The notes beneath the pieces were generated by a model. That model searched no databases. It was not told the DNA's origin and saw only the letters and a list, made by a program, of their open reading frames with translations. The position numbers were made by a program, and so were the translations under genes. A stretch of 64,000 nucleotides of DNA, taken from Kordia algicida (GTDB taxonomy: Bacteria > Bacteroidota > Bacteroidia > Flavobacteriales > Flavobacteriaceae). Each line of letters starts with the position of its first letter. Within the stretch, counting starts at the first letter, position 1. Below, piece by piece: positions 8,399-21,200 of this stretch. The stretch is taken from NCBI RefSeq assembly GCF_051013375.1, contig NZ_CP142125.1, one strand, 5' to 3'.

Positions 8399-10468
8399 TT
8401 ACATTCCTGAAACTGTCATGTTGCAAATTTCTCCGAATACACGGAAAGCCGCATCAAGTATTGCTGTAGAAGAATTATTATCTTGGTCTTCTTTGGTTGT
8501 AGCAACTAATGGCCATTTTATTTTACATACATTCATTCCATTTTGAAGTGCTTCCGACGGAACCTTTATAGTGTAAGTTTGCCATTTGCTGTTTACGCCT
8601 ATTTTGGTTACTTCTGTATCATTTACACAAACCGTTACTTGCTCATCATTTTCATTGATGATTCTTGGAATTCGTAACGAAATACACAATTCCGCATTAC
8701 TTTTTGCGTCTGTTACAAAGAAAAAGTCAGAGCTTGTATCTCTTGCTTGCAAGAACGCCGTTTTTTGTCCTTGATATTCATCGTAAGATGTTGCATGATA
8801 ATAATTCTGCAATAAATTGATACGTCTGTTTTTGATGTTATGCTCGTCCAAACGAATTTTTAATAGATAATTTGTAATATCTACACCATTCGATTTTAAA
8901 ACAGTTGTCATTGCATCTACCAATTCAAGTTCCATATTTTTCATGTTTCTTGCTGGTACTAAAGCGTGTACATAGCGATCTAACTTGGTATTATCTTCAA
9001 GAATTTTTTCTAAAGATTTACATACATTATTCGCCGCTCCTCTACTAATCATATCACAGTAATACACCATTGTTTTTGCAATGTCTTTCCATTTTGATAA
9101 TGATTCAGAACAGTGGTGTAAAAGAATATCATAGGATTGTCCCCAGTGTGCGTTGTGTATAGCTGCAAATAAATGTCCTAATGCAAGTACTTCATTTGAA
9201 GGTACAATAGTAGTGACGTCTTTGTGTAGACTTCTTGTATCATTGAATTGCTCAAGTACAACTTTGTACACTGCATTCATGGCTACTTGAATTCCTGTAA
9301 CACTAAAATGGCAATAATCTAAGAAAAGGTCTCTCCCTGGCACTTTCCCTTCTAGGTGTGCTTTAAAAATTGCAGGCAAGTCTATTACCTCAATTCCATG
9401 ATTTCCAGCTTTTGCTAGAATAGTTTCTTGTACTATTTTAAACGTTCTTGGCTTACTGTTTGTTCTACAGAAAAGAGCAGTATCTCTTGCCATTTCTAAA
9501 TAATACCTAGCTTCTTTGTATGCTTCTTTTTTAATGCTACAATCTGCTAATAGTTCAAATCCATAAGGATGACTTGGATCTATTTCGACCATTTTTTTAG
9601 CTTCAGAAATACAAATATCAATGTCTCCAGAAGCCAGATGATTCTCAGCACTTTCTTTAGCTTCAATCCATGTTTTTAGTTTTTCATATGGCAATTCTGA
9701 AACAACACGTTCTCCAGGAGTACTTCTACAATCCAAAAGGTTGAATTCTGGAATTGCAAATGCAACAGGAACATTTTTTTCTTTTGAAATATCTCCTACG
9801 TATGCTAAAAAGTCATCTACTATTGAGCTGAAATATGTTTCAATTAATGGTTTTGCAACAGCAATTCCTTCTTCACCTTGAATACGTTCTTGTAAAGCTT
9901 CTTGCTTATCTTGACTTTCACCAATTTCGATAAGCAAATCTTCTCGCCAGTTATTTCCAGCCAAAAAGATAACCATATCTGGTTCTAAATCCATACACTG
10001 TGTGTAACGCTCTTTGATTCCAGCCATACCTAAGTTGGTTTCTGCTAAATCAACAAGTTCGTACCCAAATTTGTCTTTGTTTGAATTTAGTAATTGATCC
10101 AATACAATAGCAGGAGTATATTCTGGATCTAATAAAAACCCTCTGGTAACTGATTCTCCTAATAAGACGATACGTTTTTTGTCAGATTTTGGTGGAATGC
10201 TTTGTACATCGGCAAAATAACTCCATCTGTCTTTTAATAAAATATCTCTGTGATAGTATTTTTTTCCATCTTTTACTTCTGGCTTGTAGATACCTACATG
10301 TGATTTAAAAGGATCATCCGAAGTCGTAGTTGCTTCCTCTTTTTGCTGCTTTGTATATCCAAGCTTTTCCATTAAATCAAAAGCTTTTTGTTTATTTTCT
10401 TCTGTAATAGGTAGCAGTGTTGCTAAATCTGTTGCTGCTGCTTTATGTAATTCTGAAGGTCTTGACAT
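8399..10468 (-). CDS. SGNH/GDSL hydrolase-like protein with helical repeat insert
   Basis: A 689-residue protein with a split SGNH-hydrolase fold. GESVTRG (104-110, Ser106 in the place of the GDS serine), a GNNW block (171-174) and DYCHFS (Asp384, His387, the catalytic DxxH) match the family. A TPR-like helical insert (about 265-335) interrupts the fold, and the last ~280 residues are of unknown type. It lies 22 bp after the carbamoyltransferase gene. The fold suggests an esterase or acyltransferase acting on an O-acyl group, but a carrier or scaffold role is also possible. No signal peptide is seen, so it should be cytoplasmic. Confidence 0.72.
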   Translation of the reverse strand: MSRPSELHKAAATDLATLLPITEENKQKAFDLMEKLGYTKQQKEEATTTSDDPFKSHVGIYKPEVKDGKKYYHRDILLKDRWSYFADVQSIPPKSDKKRIVLLGESVTRGFLLDPEYTPAIVLDQLLNSNKDKFGYELVDLAETNLGMAGIKERYTQCMDLEPDMVIFLAGNNWREDLLIEIGESQDKQEALQERIQGEEGIAVAKPLIETYFSSIVDDFLAYVGDISKEKNVPVAFAIPEFNLLDCRSTPGERVVSELPYEKLKTWIEAKESAENHLASGDIDICISEAKKMVEIDPSHPYGFELLADCSIKKEAYKEARYYLEMARDTALFCRTNSKPRTFKIVQETILAKAGNHGIEVIDLPAIFKAHLEGKVPGRDLFLDYCHFSVTGIQVAMNAVYKVVLEQFNDTRSLHKDVTTIVPSNEVLALGHLFAAIHNAHWGQSYDILLHHCSESLSKWKDIAKTMVYYCDMISRGAANNVCKSLEKILEDNTKLDRYVHALVPARNMKNMELELVDAMTTVLKSNGVDITNYLLKIRLDEHNIKNRRINLLQNYYHATSYDEYQGQKTAFLQARDTSSDFFFVTDAKSNAELCISLRIPRIINENDEQVTVCVNDTEVTKIGVNSKWQTYTIKVPSEALQNGMNVCKIKWPLVATTKEDQDNNSSTAILDAAFRVFGEICNMTVSGM

Positions 10469-10489
10469 GATTTTTTTCTTTTTTTAGGA

Positions 10490-12241
10490 TTAAATAAACG
10501 TGTATACATTAGGATTTAACTCAAAACGTCCTCTTTCAGTGAAGTTGTTGTTTATCATTTCTAGCATGGTAATTTCATTTCCTTCTTTGTCAATAATGAA
10601 ATCTTCTAAGACTAGACAATCAATATCTGTTGTGATGAAACATACCAAAGCATCTTCTGGTGTGCAGACAATTGGTTCGTCTTTAATATTGAATGAAGTG
10701 TTCAGTAGAATTGGACAATTTGTTAATTTATCAAACTCACGAAGTAATTTTTGAAATCTTGGATTGTGATCGTTTACCGATTGAATTCGCGCAGAGTTAT
10801 CAACGTGTGTAATTGCTGGCATGTCTATTGGCGATTTTACCTGACATGTTTCTAACATAAACGGAGATGGATGATCGATATCAAAATGTTCATACATTTT
10901 TTCTTCCAATACCGCTGGCGCAAACGGTCTGAATCCTTCTCTTTTCTTTACCATAGCATTGATACGATCTCTCATGTCTAGCACACGTGGATCTGCTAAG
11001 ATAGAGCGTGCACCTAATGATCTTGGTCCAAACTCCATACGGCCATTGTACCAACCAATTACTTTTCCTTCGGCGAGCTTTTTTGCTACTTTTTCAAGAG
11101 CGTTTCCTTCAGTTCTACAATCATCATATTCTAATGAAGTAGCGTTTAACAGGTTTTCAATTTCTTTTTCTGTTGCTTTTGGTCCTAAGTACACATTGTG
11201 CATAGGTTCAATTTTGTCTTCAGGGTATAGTTCTGCATATGCTAATGCGGCTGCTCCTAATGCACAACCTGAATCATTAGCTGCTGGCTGAACGTACATT
11301 TTTTTGAATGGAGAGTTTTGTAATATTTTACCATTTGCTACACAGTTTAGTGCAACTCCACCTGCCATACATAAATTGTCTTCTCCTGTTTTTGCATGCA
11401 AGTAGTTTGCAATTTTTATCATAGTTTCTTCTAAGAAACGTTGTAAACTTTTTGCAATATCCATGTGCACTTGCAACATTTCTGAGTCTTTTTCTCTTAC
11501 AGGAACTCCAAATAGTTTTGGCAATTCGTCTGAATACATCCGTTTACCACGTAAAAAATCAAAATATTTTAAGTTTAGACTGTATTGTCCGTTTTCTTCT
11601 AGGTGAAGTAACTCGCGCATTTGCTCAAGATATATGTCTTTTCCGTACGGAGCCAATCCCATTACTTTGTATTCTCCACTATTTACTTTAAAACCTAAAT
11701 AGCTTGTTATTGTACTGTATAATAATCCTAATGAGTCAGGAAATGAAACTTCTTCAAAGATGTCTACCTTGTTGTTTTTTCCAGTTCCATAGGTTGTTGT
11801 AGCCCATTCTCCAACACCATCTACAGTTAAAATTGCCGCAGAGTCAAATCCTGAAAAGTAAAAGCTACTTGCTGCATGCGATTGATGGTGTTCGTAAATT
11901 TTAATAGGTCCGTCGTATCCCAATTCTTTACGAATTTGTTGTGTTACGTGTTTAGGATCCATTTCGTAGATAGAATCTGCCGAAATTTGCTGACTTCCAC
12001 TCCACAACTGACGTTCTGATTTTTTTACAGGGTCTTCGTAGTAAGCAATACAATCTATATCCGCAATACTTATTCCTGCTTCATTTAAGCAATACATAAA
12101 TGCATTTACAGGTAAGTCTGGATCATTTTTCTTTCTTGAAAATCGTTCTTCTTGTACTGCAGCTACTAATTTTCCATTTTGAATAATGCAACAAGCAGAA
12201 TCGTGGTAAAAAGCAGATATGCCAATAATATTTCTATTCAT
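10490..12241 (-). CDS. Carbamoyltransferase, NodU/CmcH family
   Basis: A 583-residue O-carbamoyltransferase. The N-terminal Kae1-like domain has SAFYHDSACCII (9-20), EERFSRKKND (31-40) and HHQSHAAS (118-125, metal-binding histidines); the C-terminal YrdC-like domain contains FGPRSLGARSILADP. Known members (NodU, CmcH, TobZ, GdmN) use carbamoyl phosphate and ATP to carbamoylate a hydroxyl of a natural product. Lying 45 bp after the NRPS gene, it should carbamoylate the peptide or a hydroxylated building block. All key motifs are intact. The exact acceptor is unknown. Confidence 0.93.
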   Translation of the reverse strand: MNRNIIGISAFYHDSACCIIQNGKLVAAVQEERFSRKKNDPDLPVNAFMYCLNEAGISIADIDCIAYYEDPVKKSERQLWSGSQQISADSIYEMDPKHVTQQIRKELGYDGPIKIYEHHQSHAASSFYFSGFDSAAILTVDGVGEWATTTYGTGKNNKVDIFEEVSFPDSLGLLYSTITSYLGFKVNSGEYKVMGLAPYGKDIYLEQMRELLHLEENGQYSLNLKYFDFLRGKRMYSDELPKLFGVPVREKDSEMLQVHMDIAKSLQRFLEETMIKIANYLHAKTGEDNLCMAGGVALNCVANGKILQNSPFKKMYVQPAANDSGCALGAAALAYAELYPEDKIEPMHNVYLGPKATEKEIENLLNATSLEYDDCRTEGNALEKVAKKLAEGKVIGWYNGRMEFGPRSLGARSILADPRVLDMRDRINAMVKKREGFRPFAPAVLEEKMYEHFDIDHPSPFMLETCQVKSPIDMPAITHVDNSARIQSVNDHNPRFQKLLREFDKLTNCPILLNTSFNIKDEPIVCTPEDALVCFITTDIDCLVLEDFIIDKEGNEITMLEMINNNFTERGRFELNPNVYTFI

Positions 12242-12285
12242 TAGTTCGTGTTTTTAAATCTTGGTTAATTATAAATTTGAATTGG

Positions 12286-15200
12286 TTAGAAATCTTTACT
12301 GATGTCAGAACCAAACAAATCGGAAGCTAATTGTTCTTGTTGACGTTCTGTATCAGTTAAAAAATCAAAATCTATGATGGATTGTGTAGCATCTGTACTT
12401 ACAAGCGCAATTAAAGTTTTCATGTGCTCAATAAGTTGTACTATACGTTCTTTTTTAAATAAATCAGTATTATATTCTAGAGTTCCTCCAATGGTATGAC
12501 CTAAATCAGCAAATTGAAATCTTAGATCACTTTTGCTAATCTCCATTGGTTCTTTTATAGGTTCAACGGTAACTCCGTTCATTTCCAAATCTGATTCTCG
12601 GTGAATGTCTACGTTTTGTAAAATCATCACTACATCAAATAAAGGTGATCTGCTAAGGTCTTTTTTCAACTTTAAGTTTTCAATAAGCATATCAAACGGA
12701 TATTCTTGATGCTCAAAAGCCTCTAATGCCGTTTGCTTTATTTCTGAAAGGAAATCGACATATTTTGTTGCTGGATCAAATTTACTTCGCAATGCCAAAG
12801 TATTTAGGTAATACCCTATTTGTCCTTCCAAATCTGGATGTTCTCTACCTGCTATTGGTGTTCCTATAATGATATCTTCTTGTCCTGAGTAGTGATAAAG
12901 AATCGTTTTTACTATAGACAATAATCCCATAAAGAGCGTTGCATTTTGCTCTTGCAATAGCTTTTTGAATGCTGTTGCCGTTTCTTCTGAAAATTCAAAA
13001 TTTAATTCTGAACCATTGAAAGTTTGCAATGCTGGACGAGGAAAGTCAGTAGGAATTAATAACACAGGAATTTCCCCTTCAAATTTTTTCATCCAAAATT
13101 CATGATGACTTTCTGTTCCTATATTGGCCAATTCTTGTTCTTTCCAAGCTACGTAGTCTTTGTATTGTATTGCTAGCGGCGTTAAGTTTGGTGTTTCGTA
13201 AGCCAAAAATGCATTGTAAATCGTTAAGATTTCTTTTACAAATATTTGCAATGACCATTCGTCAGAAATGATGTGATGCGTAGCGAATAATAGCATGTGC
13301 TTTTCTGGCGCTAATTTGAGTAGTTTTACTTTCATTAACGGTCCATTTTGAAGATCGAAAGGATAAAATGCTAATTTTTGTACTTCTGCATCAATGACTT
13401 CTTTGCTCTCTTTTACGGCTTGAAGATCGGCAATTTCCAATACAAAAGATTGTTCTTCCATTGATTGAATTTTTTGCCTTGGTTCTCCATCTTTTAAGAT
13501 GAATATTGTACGTAAACTTTCGTGACGCTCAATAACATGCATTAGTGCTTTTTGAAGTAGTTCTGTTTGCAATGCACCTTCCATATGGTAGCGCATGAAA
13601 ATATTATAGGTATTTTCTCCTTTTTGCTGTTGCGTTTCCTGAACCCACAATCTACGTTGTGCATGGGAAAGTGCGTAATCGTCCTGTTCCGCTACTTTTT
13701 CTATGGCGCTGTAACTTTCTGCTGTTGCCTCTGCTATTAATGCTGATTGTGCTTTGAGTGTTGCATGATTGAAGATTTCTCCAATGCTTAGTTGTACTTC
13801 GTGTTGTTTGTAAACGCGGGAGATTAATTGAATTGCTTTTAATGAAGAACCTCCCAAATCAAAGAACGAATCGTTTCTACCAATACTTGTTTGTGGAATA
13901 CTTAGTAATGCTGCCCAAATTGCGCTTAATGATTCTTCTACCGCTCCTTTTGGCGCTTCGTAGTTGCTTCCTTTGAGTAATTCTGATGGCTTTGGTAAAG
14001 CGCGCTTGTCTACTTTTCCGTTGAGCGTTAATGGAAATTCTTCTAGATACATGAAGTAATCCGGAATGCTGTTTCTGTCTAACGTTTTTCCTAAAGTCTC
14101 ACGTAATTCACTTTTGTCGTATTCCGTTCCGCTGTAATAGCAAAGTAAGGAATCTACCGTGTTGTCATTATGAACAATCAGTTCTACTTGACCAATGTTT
14201 TCTAGATTGAGTAGCGCACTGCGAATACCGTCTAACTCTACTCGAACTCCATGAAGTTTGATTTGATCGTCTATTCTTCCTAGAATTTCTAGATTTCCTT
14301 CCGCATCGTAACGTCCAATGTCGCCTGTTTTGCAAACTAGGTCTTCTCTGTCAGTTACTAATGGGTTTTGAACGAATAGATTTTTGGTCAGTTCAGCATC
14401 TAAATAGCCTTTAGTTGTGTATGGACTTTTGATGTAGACTTCTCCGATTTCTCCCCACAAGCTCAATCCGCTATCGTTGATAACCGCAATCATGCTATTG
14501 TCTATGGCTTTTCCTACTGGCAACACTGTTCCTGATTCTAAGTCCGTTTCTGGAATGTGGTAACAACTTTTTAAAACTGTGGTTTCCGTAAGTCCGTACA
14601 GGTTGCTCATTCTTGCGGAGTGTCCTTCAATGGATCGCCATAAGGCTATATCACGACCATATAATTTTTCTCCTGCCAAAACAACTTCTTCTATGTCAGT
14701 TAGTGCAATGTTTTGTTCTTTTAAATTGTTGGTTAGCAATCTAAAAAGTGATGGAACTGTTTGTAAAACTGTTACTTTTTCTTCTGCTAGCCAGCTTCCA
14801 AGTAATACCATGTTTTGCTTGGTCTTTTCACTTGGAATACATAAACAACTTCCTGAAGTCAGACTCGTAAGAATGTCTTTTAAACTTGCATCAAACGTGA
14901 CAGAAGCTATTTGACTCACACGTGTTTCTGTGGTAAAGTTGAACGTATTTCTGTGCCAATTTACATACTGTGCAATACTTTCTTGATTTCCGACAATTGC
15001 TTTGGATTTTCCTGTGGTTCCTGAACTGTAGAAAATGTAACTACTGTTGTCTACAGCGTATTCGATTGAAAGATTTTCTTTGCTGTAATTACTTAGCGAA
15101 TATTCTTTTAGTGTTCCACCTTCAGAAAATAATACAATGTTTTCAAGTTTCGTGTCTGAAACATCGATTGTAGCTTTTAGAATTTCGTACGCTTTTTCAG

Positions 15201-18200
15201 TTACAATCAATGTCGTCATGTCTGTTTCTGAGAATACTTGTTCAAGTCTACTTTTCGAAAATTCAGAAGCTATAGGAATATATGTTGCTCCAGTTTTGAA
15301 ACATGCTAGTAAACTTCCTACAAGCTCTTTGCCGCTAGGTAACAATACACCAATTGCGCTTTTTGGTTGTGTGTTTAGTTCAAGTAATAAGTGACCAATT
15401 TGATTACTAAACTCATTGATTTCTTTGTATGTGTATGCTTTTCCTTCAAGCTGAACTGCTTTTTTTGTTGGATTGGCAGCCACAATTGCTTCTACAGTTT
15501 TGTGAATGTATTTTGGAGCTTCTTTTTGTATTACTTTTTCAAACCATTGGTTTTTTTCAGCTTCAACGTCATCCAAGTATTGCATTTCTTTCAGTGGTAC
15601 ATTTGGCGTTTCTACAATGATGGCAAGTAAATTTTCCATATGCATAACCATACGAGAAATTCGATCTTCATCATATAACTCTGTACTGTATTCTATAGTT
15701 CCGTCAATAGTTTCGCCTTGATCCATGAATTGGAATCGTAAGTCACCCTTACTGATTTCTAAGTCTTCTCCTTCCGCAGACACTTCTAAATCTTCCATTT
15801 CTACTCCTTCCAAAAGGTTTAGTTGCACGTTTTGTAATATGACTACAACGTCAAATAATGCACTTCTATTTTTTGGCTGATAGATCCCTAAGTCTTCAAT
15901 GAGCATATCTAACGGATATACTTGATGATTGAAACCATCTAGACTAACTTTTTTGACTTCGTTTAGTAATGCCGCAAAACCTTCATCACCAGAGAATCGT
16001 GATCGCAATGCAAGCGTATTAAGGTATAATCCTATTTGATCTTCTAAATCAGGATGTTGTCTTCCTGCAACTGGCGTTCCAATAACTATGTCTTGTTGTC
16101 CTGTATATTGATATAGTAAAGTTTTTACTAAAGATAGTACGCCCATAAATAAAGTTGCACCTTCTTCTTTTACTAATGCTTTAAGTTGTAAACTTAATTC
16201 TTTATCAAGTTTAAAATAGTATTGCGCACCTGCATGATTCATAATTTCAGGTCGTCTTCTATCGGAAGCAAGTTCTAAGGTTGGAATGTCTCCTTGAAAT
16301 TGTGTATTCCAATATGTTTTGTGCGCTGTAAGTTTTTCTCCGCTTAGTTCTGCAAGTTGCCAAGCTGTAAAGTCCTTGTATTGAATTGGTAATGGATCTA
16401 AAGGATGCATCGTTCCTTTTACTGCAGCATTGTATAGTAATACTAAGTCTCTTACCATTACTTGCATTGACCATTCATCTGAAATAATGTGATGCATTGC
16501 AAATAATAATTCGTGTGTATTTTCTTGATGTTTTAAGATTTCAATATTGAATAATGGTGCTGTGTTTAGGCTGAATGCTTTACGCGATAGTTCAGATTTG
16601 TAGTTTTGTTTTGTTGCTTCATTTTCACCCGAAACATCTAAGTACTTGATTGTAAAATCAATAACTGAAGCATCTATGATTCGTTGTCTTGGTTCTCCAT
16701 CGATCAACTCAAATACTGTACGCAAGCTTTCATGGCGTGTTACGAGTTGTTGAAAAGCAAATTCGAAAGCTTCTTTATTGAACAATCCGACAAGATGATA
16801 GCTTGTAAAAACATTATGCGTTATTGTATCTTTTGCTTGTTCTACTTGAAGCCAAGTTCGCTGTTGCGTTGCTGACAGTGGATAGTTTTCTTGTGTTTCA
16901 ACTTTCGGAATAGAAATATAACTACTTGTATCTGAATTCGTAATTAATAACGCTTGTTCCGCCAATGTTGGACTGTTGAAAATGTCTCCAATATTGAGTT
17001 GAACTTGATGAGTTTTGTAAATTTTTGTTATTAATTGAATTGCCTTTAGCGAATGTCCTCCAGATTCAAAGAAATTATCTTCCACACCAATACGTTCTTT
17101 GTTAAGTATTTCGCTCCAAATTGTTACCAAACTTTCTTCAGTAACGTTTCTTGGTGCTACATAGGTTGTGTCTAATTTTATTTCTGGTTCTGGAAGTTTC
17201 TTTTTATCGATTTTACCACTTGAGTTCAGCACAAAATCATCTAATTGAATGATGTATGGCGGAATCATATAATCTGGTAATGTTTTTCGTAAGTATACTT
17301 GAAGGTCTACTGCGTTTATTTTTTCAGTAGCTGTATAATAGGCTACTAAAGCAGTATCATCTTCAGTTGTATATGTTGTTACTAAAGTTTCAATTACGGT
17401 TGGATACGATTTGACTACTTTATCAATCTCGTTAAGTTCTATACGATATCCTCTAATTTTTACTTGATTGTCAATACGTCCTAGAAAATCAATGTTTCCA
17501 TCTGGCAAGCGGATTCCTTTGTCTCCAGATCGGTACAATTTTCCTTCCCCAAACGGATTTTTTACAAATTTTTCATTGGAGAGTTCTCTCATGTTCAAGT
17601 ATCCCTTGGCTATCCCGCCACCAGCAATACAAATTTCTCCAGGAATTCCTTCTCCTACTAAATTTAAATGTTCGTCAACGATGTAAATTTGAACGTTTCC
17701 TATCGCTTTTCCAATAGGCAATCGGACTCGTTTTGTATCTTTTTCAGAAACATTATAAGTTGTAGACCAAATAGAACATTCTGTTGGACCATAACCATTG
17801 TAAGTATTTGTGTAAGCACTACTTTTTATTGCTTGATTTTTGTTTACAACATCTCCAACAGAAATTGCAATTCGTAAAAACTCAAGTTCTGCTACGGAAA
17901 CAGCAGAAAAGTAAGCGGCTGGTAATACTGCAAATGTTACAGCTTTTTCCTTCATGTACTTAATTAACTGTACAGGATCTTTTATGACGTTATCTTTTGC
18001 AACTAATAAACGACCTCCGTTTGCCAAAGCAACAAAGTATTCAAATACAGAACCATCAAAAGCCATTGAAGAAAACTGAATAATACAATCGTCTTGTGTT
18101 ACTTTAAATTCTTTTCGCTGATTATGAATAACATGTACTCCATTGCAATGTTGCAACATAACTCCTTTTGGTTTTCCTGTAGATCCTGATGTATAATAAA

Positions 18201-21200
18201 TATACGCCAAGTCGGATGCTAGATTAACTTTTGAAGGATTTTCATCTGAGGTTGTAAGCATGTCAAATTCAATGTCGATCGCAAAGATATTTCCTGTAAA
18301 ATCACCAATACTAAACATGTTTAATGATTCTGTGATAAGTATTTTAGCTTTTGAATCAGAAAGCATAAAATTGTTGCGCTCTGTAGAATTGCTTGAATCT
18401 ATTGGCAAGTACACACCACCAGCTTTTAGTATTGCTAAGAAACTAACAATAAGCCATTCGTTTCTTTCTAGCATTAACGCTACCGTTTCTCCTTGCCCAA
18501 CATTGTATTCATTTCGTAAGTGATGCGCTAATTTGTTAGCACGTGTATTAAGTTCTTTATATGTAAGCGTTTTATTTCCAAATTCTACCGCAATATTTTC
18601 AGGTGTTGCTGCAGCTTGATGCTCAAATATATCAACTAATGTTTCATTTTGATCGTAAGTAAGTTCTTTTTGATTGAGTTCTGAAAGCAACCAATGTTTT
18701 TCTTGTGGTGCTAGGTAATTGAGCTCACGTATTGTTGCCGATGGTTTTTCGATTATCGAATTTATTAGCGCTGTTAAATGCCCTAATAAGTTCTCCATAC
18801 GATGTTTGCTGTATATATCAGTGTTGTATTCTAGTGTTAACGAAATGTTTGATTCGTTTTCGATAAAGTAAAAACGCAGGTCTATTTTACTTATTGGAAC
18901 ATCTAATTGATTGTCTGTGATTGACAAACCTTCTAATGCTGGTATTTCATTTTTGTCTAATAGATTTTCTAATACAACAACCACGTCAAATAATGGCGAA
19001 CGACTCATGTCACGTTCAAGTTGTAATTCATTTACTAATAGATCAAAAGGATATACTTGATGTGTAAATGCATTTAAAACATTTTCTTTTACTTTTACTG
19101 AGAGTGAATTAAATGTTTCGTCTTCATTAATTTTAGTTCTTAATACTAATGTATTGATAAAAAATCCTATTTGGTTTCTTAAATCTGGATGTTCTCTCCC
19201 TGCTGATGGCGAACCTATGATGATGTCGTTTTGACCTGTGTAACGATGTAATAATGATTTTACAAGTGTTACCAATCCCATATAAAGCGTAATTTCTTTT
19301 GCTTCTAAGCAAGCTCTAAATGCTTTGCTTGTTGCATCACTTAAGCTCAAGTGTACTTGATCTCCATGGAAGGTCTGTACTGGTGGTCTTGGATAATCTG
19401 CTGGCAAGTCTAATACTTGTACTTCTTCTTCAAACTGCCCTAACCAATATGCTCTGTGTACTGCTAAACGTTCACTTTGCAGTTCTTTTTCTTGCCAAGC
19501 TGCATAATCTTTGTATTGTATTGGCAGTATTGGTAATTCAGGTGATTTATTTTGTAAAAATGCTTTGTAACTTTCTATGATTTCCTTTATGAAAACATGT
19601 ACTGATCTTTCGTCAAAGATAATATGGTGTACACATAAGTAAAATAAATATTCATTCCCAGCAACTTTAATGATATGTGCTTTTATTAAAGGAGCGGTTT
19701 CTAAATCGAAAGGAATTAAAGATAATTCTAATGCTTTATTTTGGGCATATTCTTTAGGGTTTGAAGTGTTACTTACATCTTCTTGAGTAATACTAAATGA
19801 GTATTCGCTGGATGTTAGTATTTTTTGATATGCTTCTCCTTCTTTTTGTATGAATAATGTACGTAAACTTTCATGCCTTTCAATTACATGTAAAAATGCA
19901 TCATTTAATAATTTGATATTTACATCACCTTCAAGCCAATATGTTACTGGTATATTGTGTACTGCTTCAACTTCGTCTTCAAATTGTTCTAATAACCACA
20001 ACCTACGTTGAGCATAGGAAAGTTTGTAAAGTGATTGTGCTTCAACTTTTTCAATTGTTTGATAGCTAGTTTTATTAGAAACCTTCAGTAAGTTTACTTG
20101 TTCCTCAAAAACTGGATGCATAAAGATATCTTCCAGCTCTAACTTAATTTCTAATTTTTTGAATAACTGAGATATTAATTGAATTGCCCGTAATGAATGT
20201 CCTCCAATAGAGAAGAAATTATCTTTATCTGAAATTTCTTGAATTCCTAAAACATTTTGCCATACTTCTAGCAATCCTGCTTCTAGTTCATCATTTGGAA
20301 CTACAAGTTCTTTTGCTTCAATTTCAATGTGCTTTGGCAATGCTTTTTTGTCAATTTTCCCACTGCTGTTTTTAGGTAATTCTGGCAAATATATGATGTG
20401 TGATGGCACCATGTATTCAGGCAAAAAGTTTTTTAAGTATTCTTCTAAGTCTAAAAGAGCAATTTTTTCTGCTCCTTCGTAGTAAGCAGCTAAGGTTTTA
20501 TTGTGTCCTTCGCCAAGTGCGATAGCGGCAGCGTTAGTAATTTCAGGATGATTATTTAATATACTTTCTATTTCTCCAAGTTCTATTCGGTAACCTCTTA
20601 TTTTTACTTGCGTGTCTATACGCCCTAAGAAGTCAATGTTTCCATCAGAATACCACGAAGCTAAATCGCCAGTTTTATACATAGTTCCTTCACCAAAAGG
20701 ATTTTTTATAAAGCTTCTTTTTGTTAATTCTGTTTTGTTAAGATATCCTTTTGTAACACCAACACCTGCAATGTATATTTCACCAGGCACTCCAATAGGC
20801 TGTGGTTGAAGGGATTCGTTTAAAATATAAATTTGAAGGTTTCCTATAGGTTTTCCTATTGGCAATCGTTGGTATTTATTGTCTGAAGCAGCAACTTCAT
20901 GCATTGTCGCCCAAACAGCAGATTCTGTAGGACCATAACAGTTCATGTAGGTTAGTTGCTCGCTATAATCGATAGCTAATTGCTTGTTTGCAACATCTCC
21001 AGCAGTAATAATCAATCGTAAGAAAGAAAGTTCTTTTACAGACATTGCTGCTAAGTATGCTGGCGGAAGAATAACGATTGATACGTTTTTTTCTTTTAAA
21101 TAATTTGTAAGCGCAATGACATCTTTAAGAATTTTATTTCCTGCCAATACTAAGCTGGCGCCAGATGTGATGGCCATAAATATTTCTGCAATAGAAGCAT

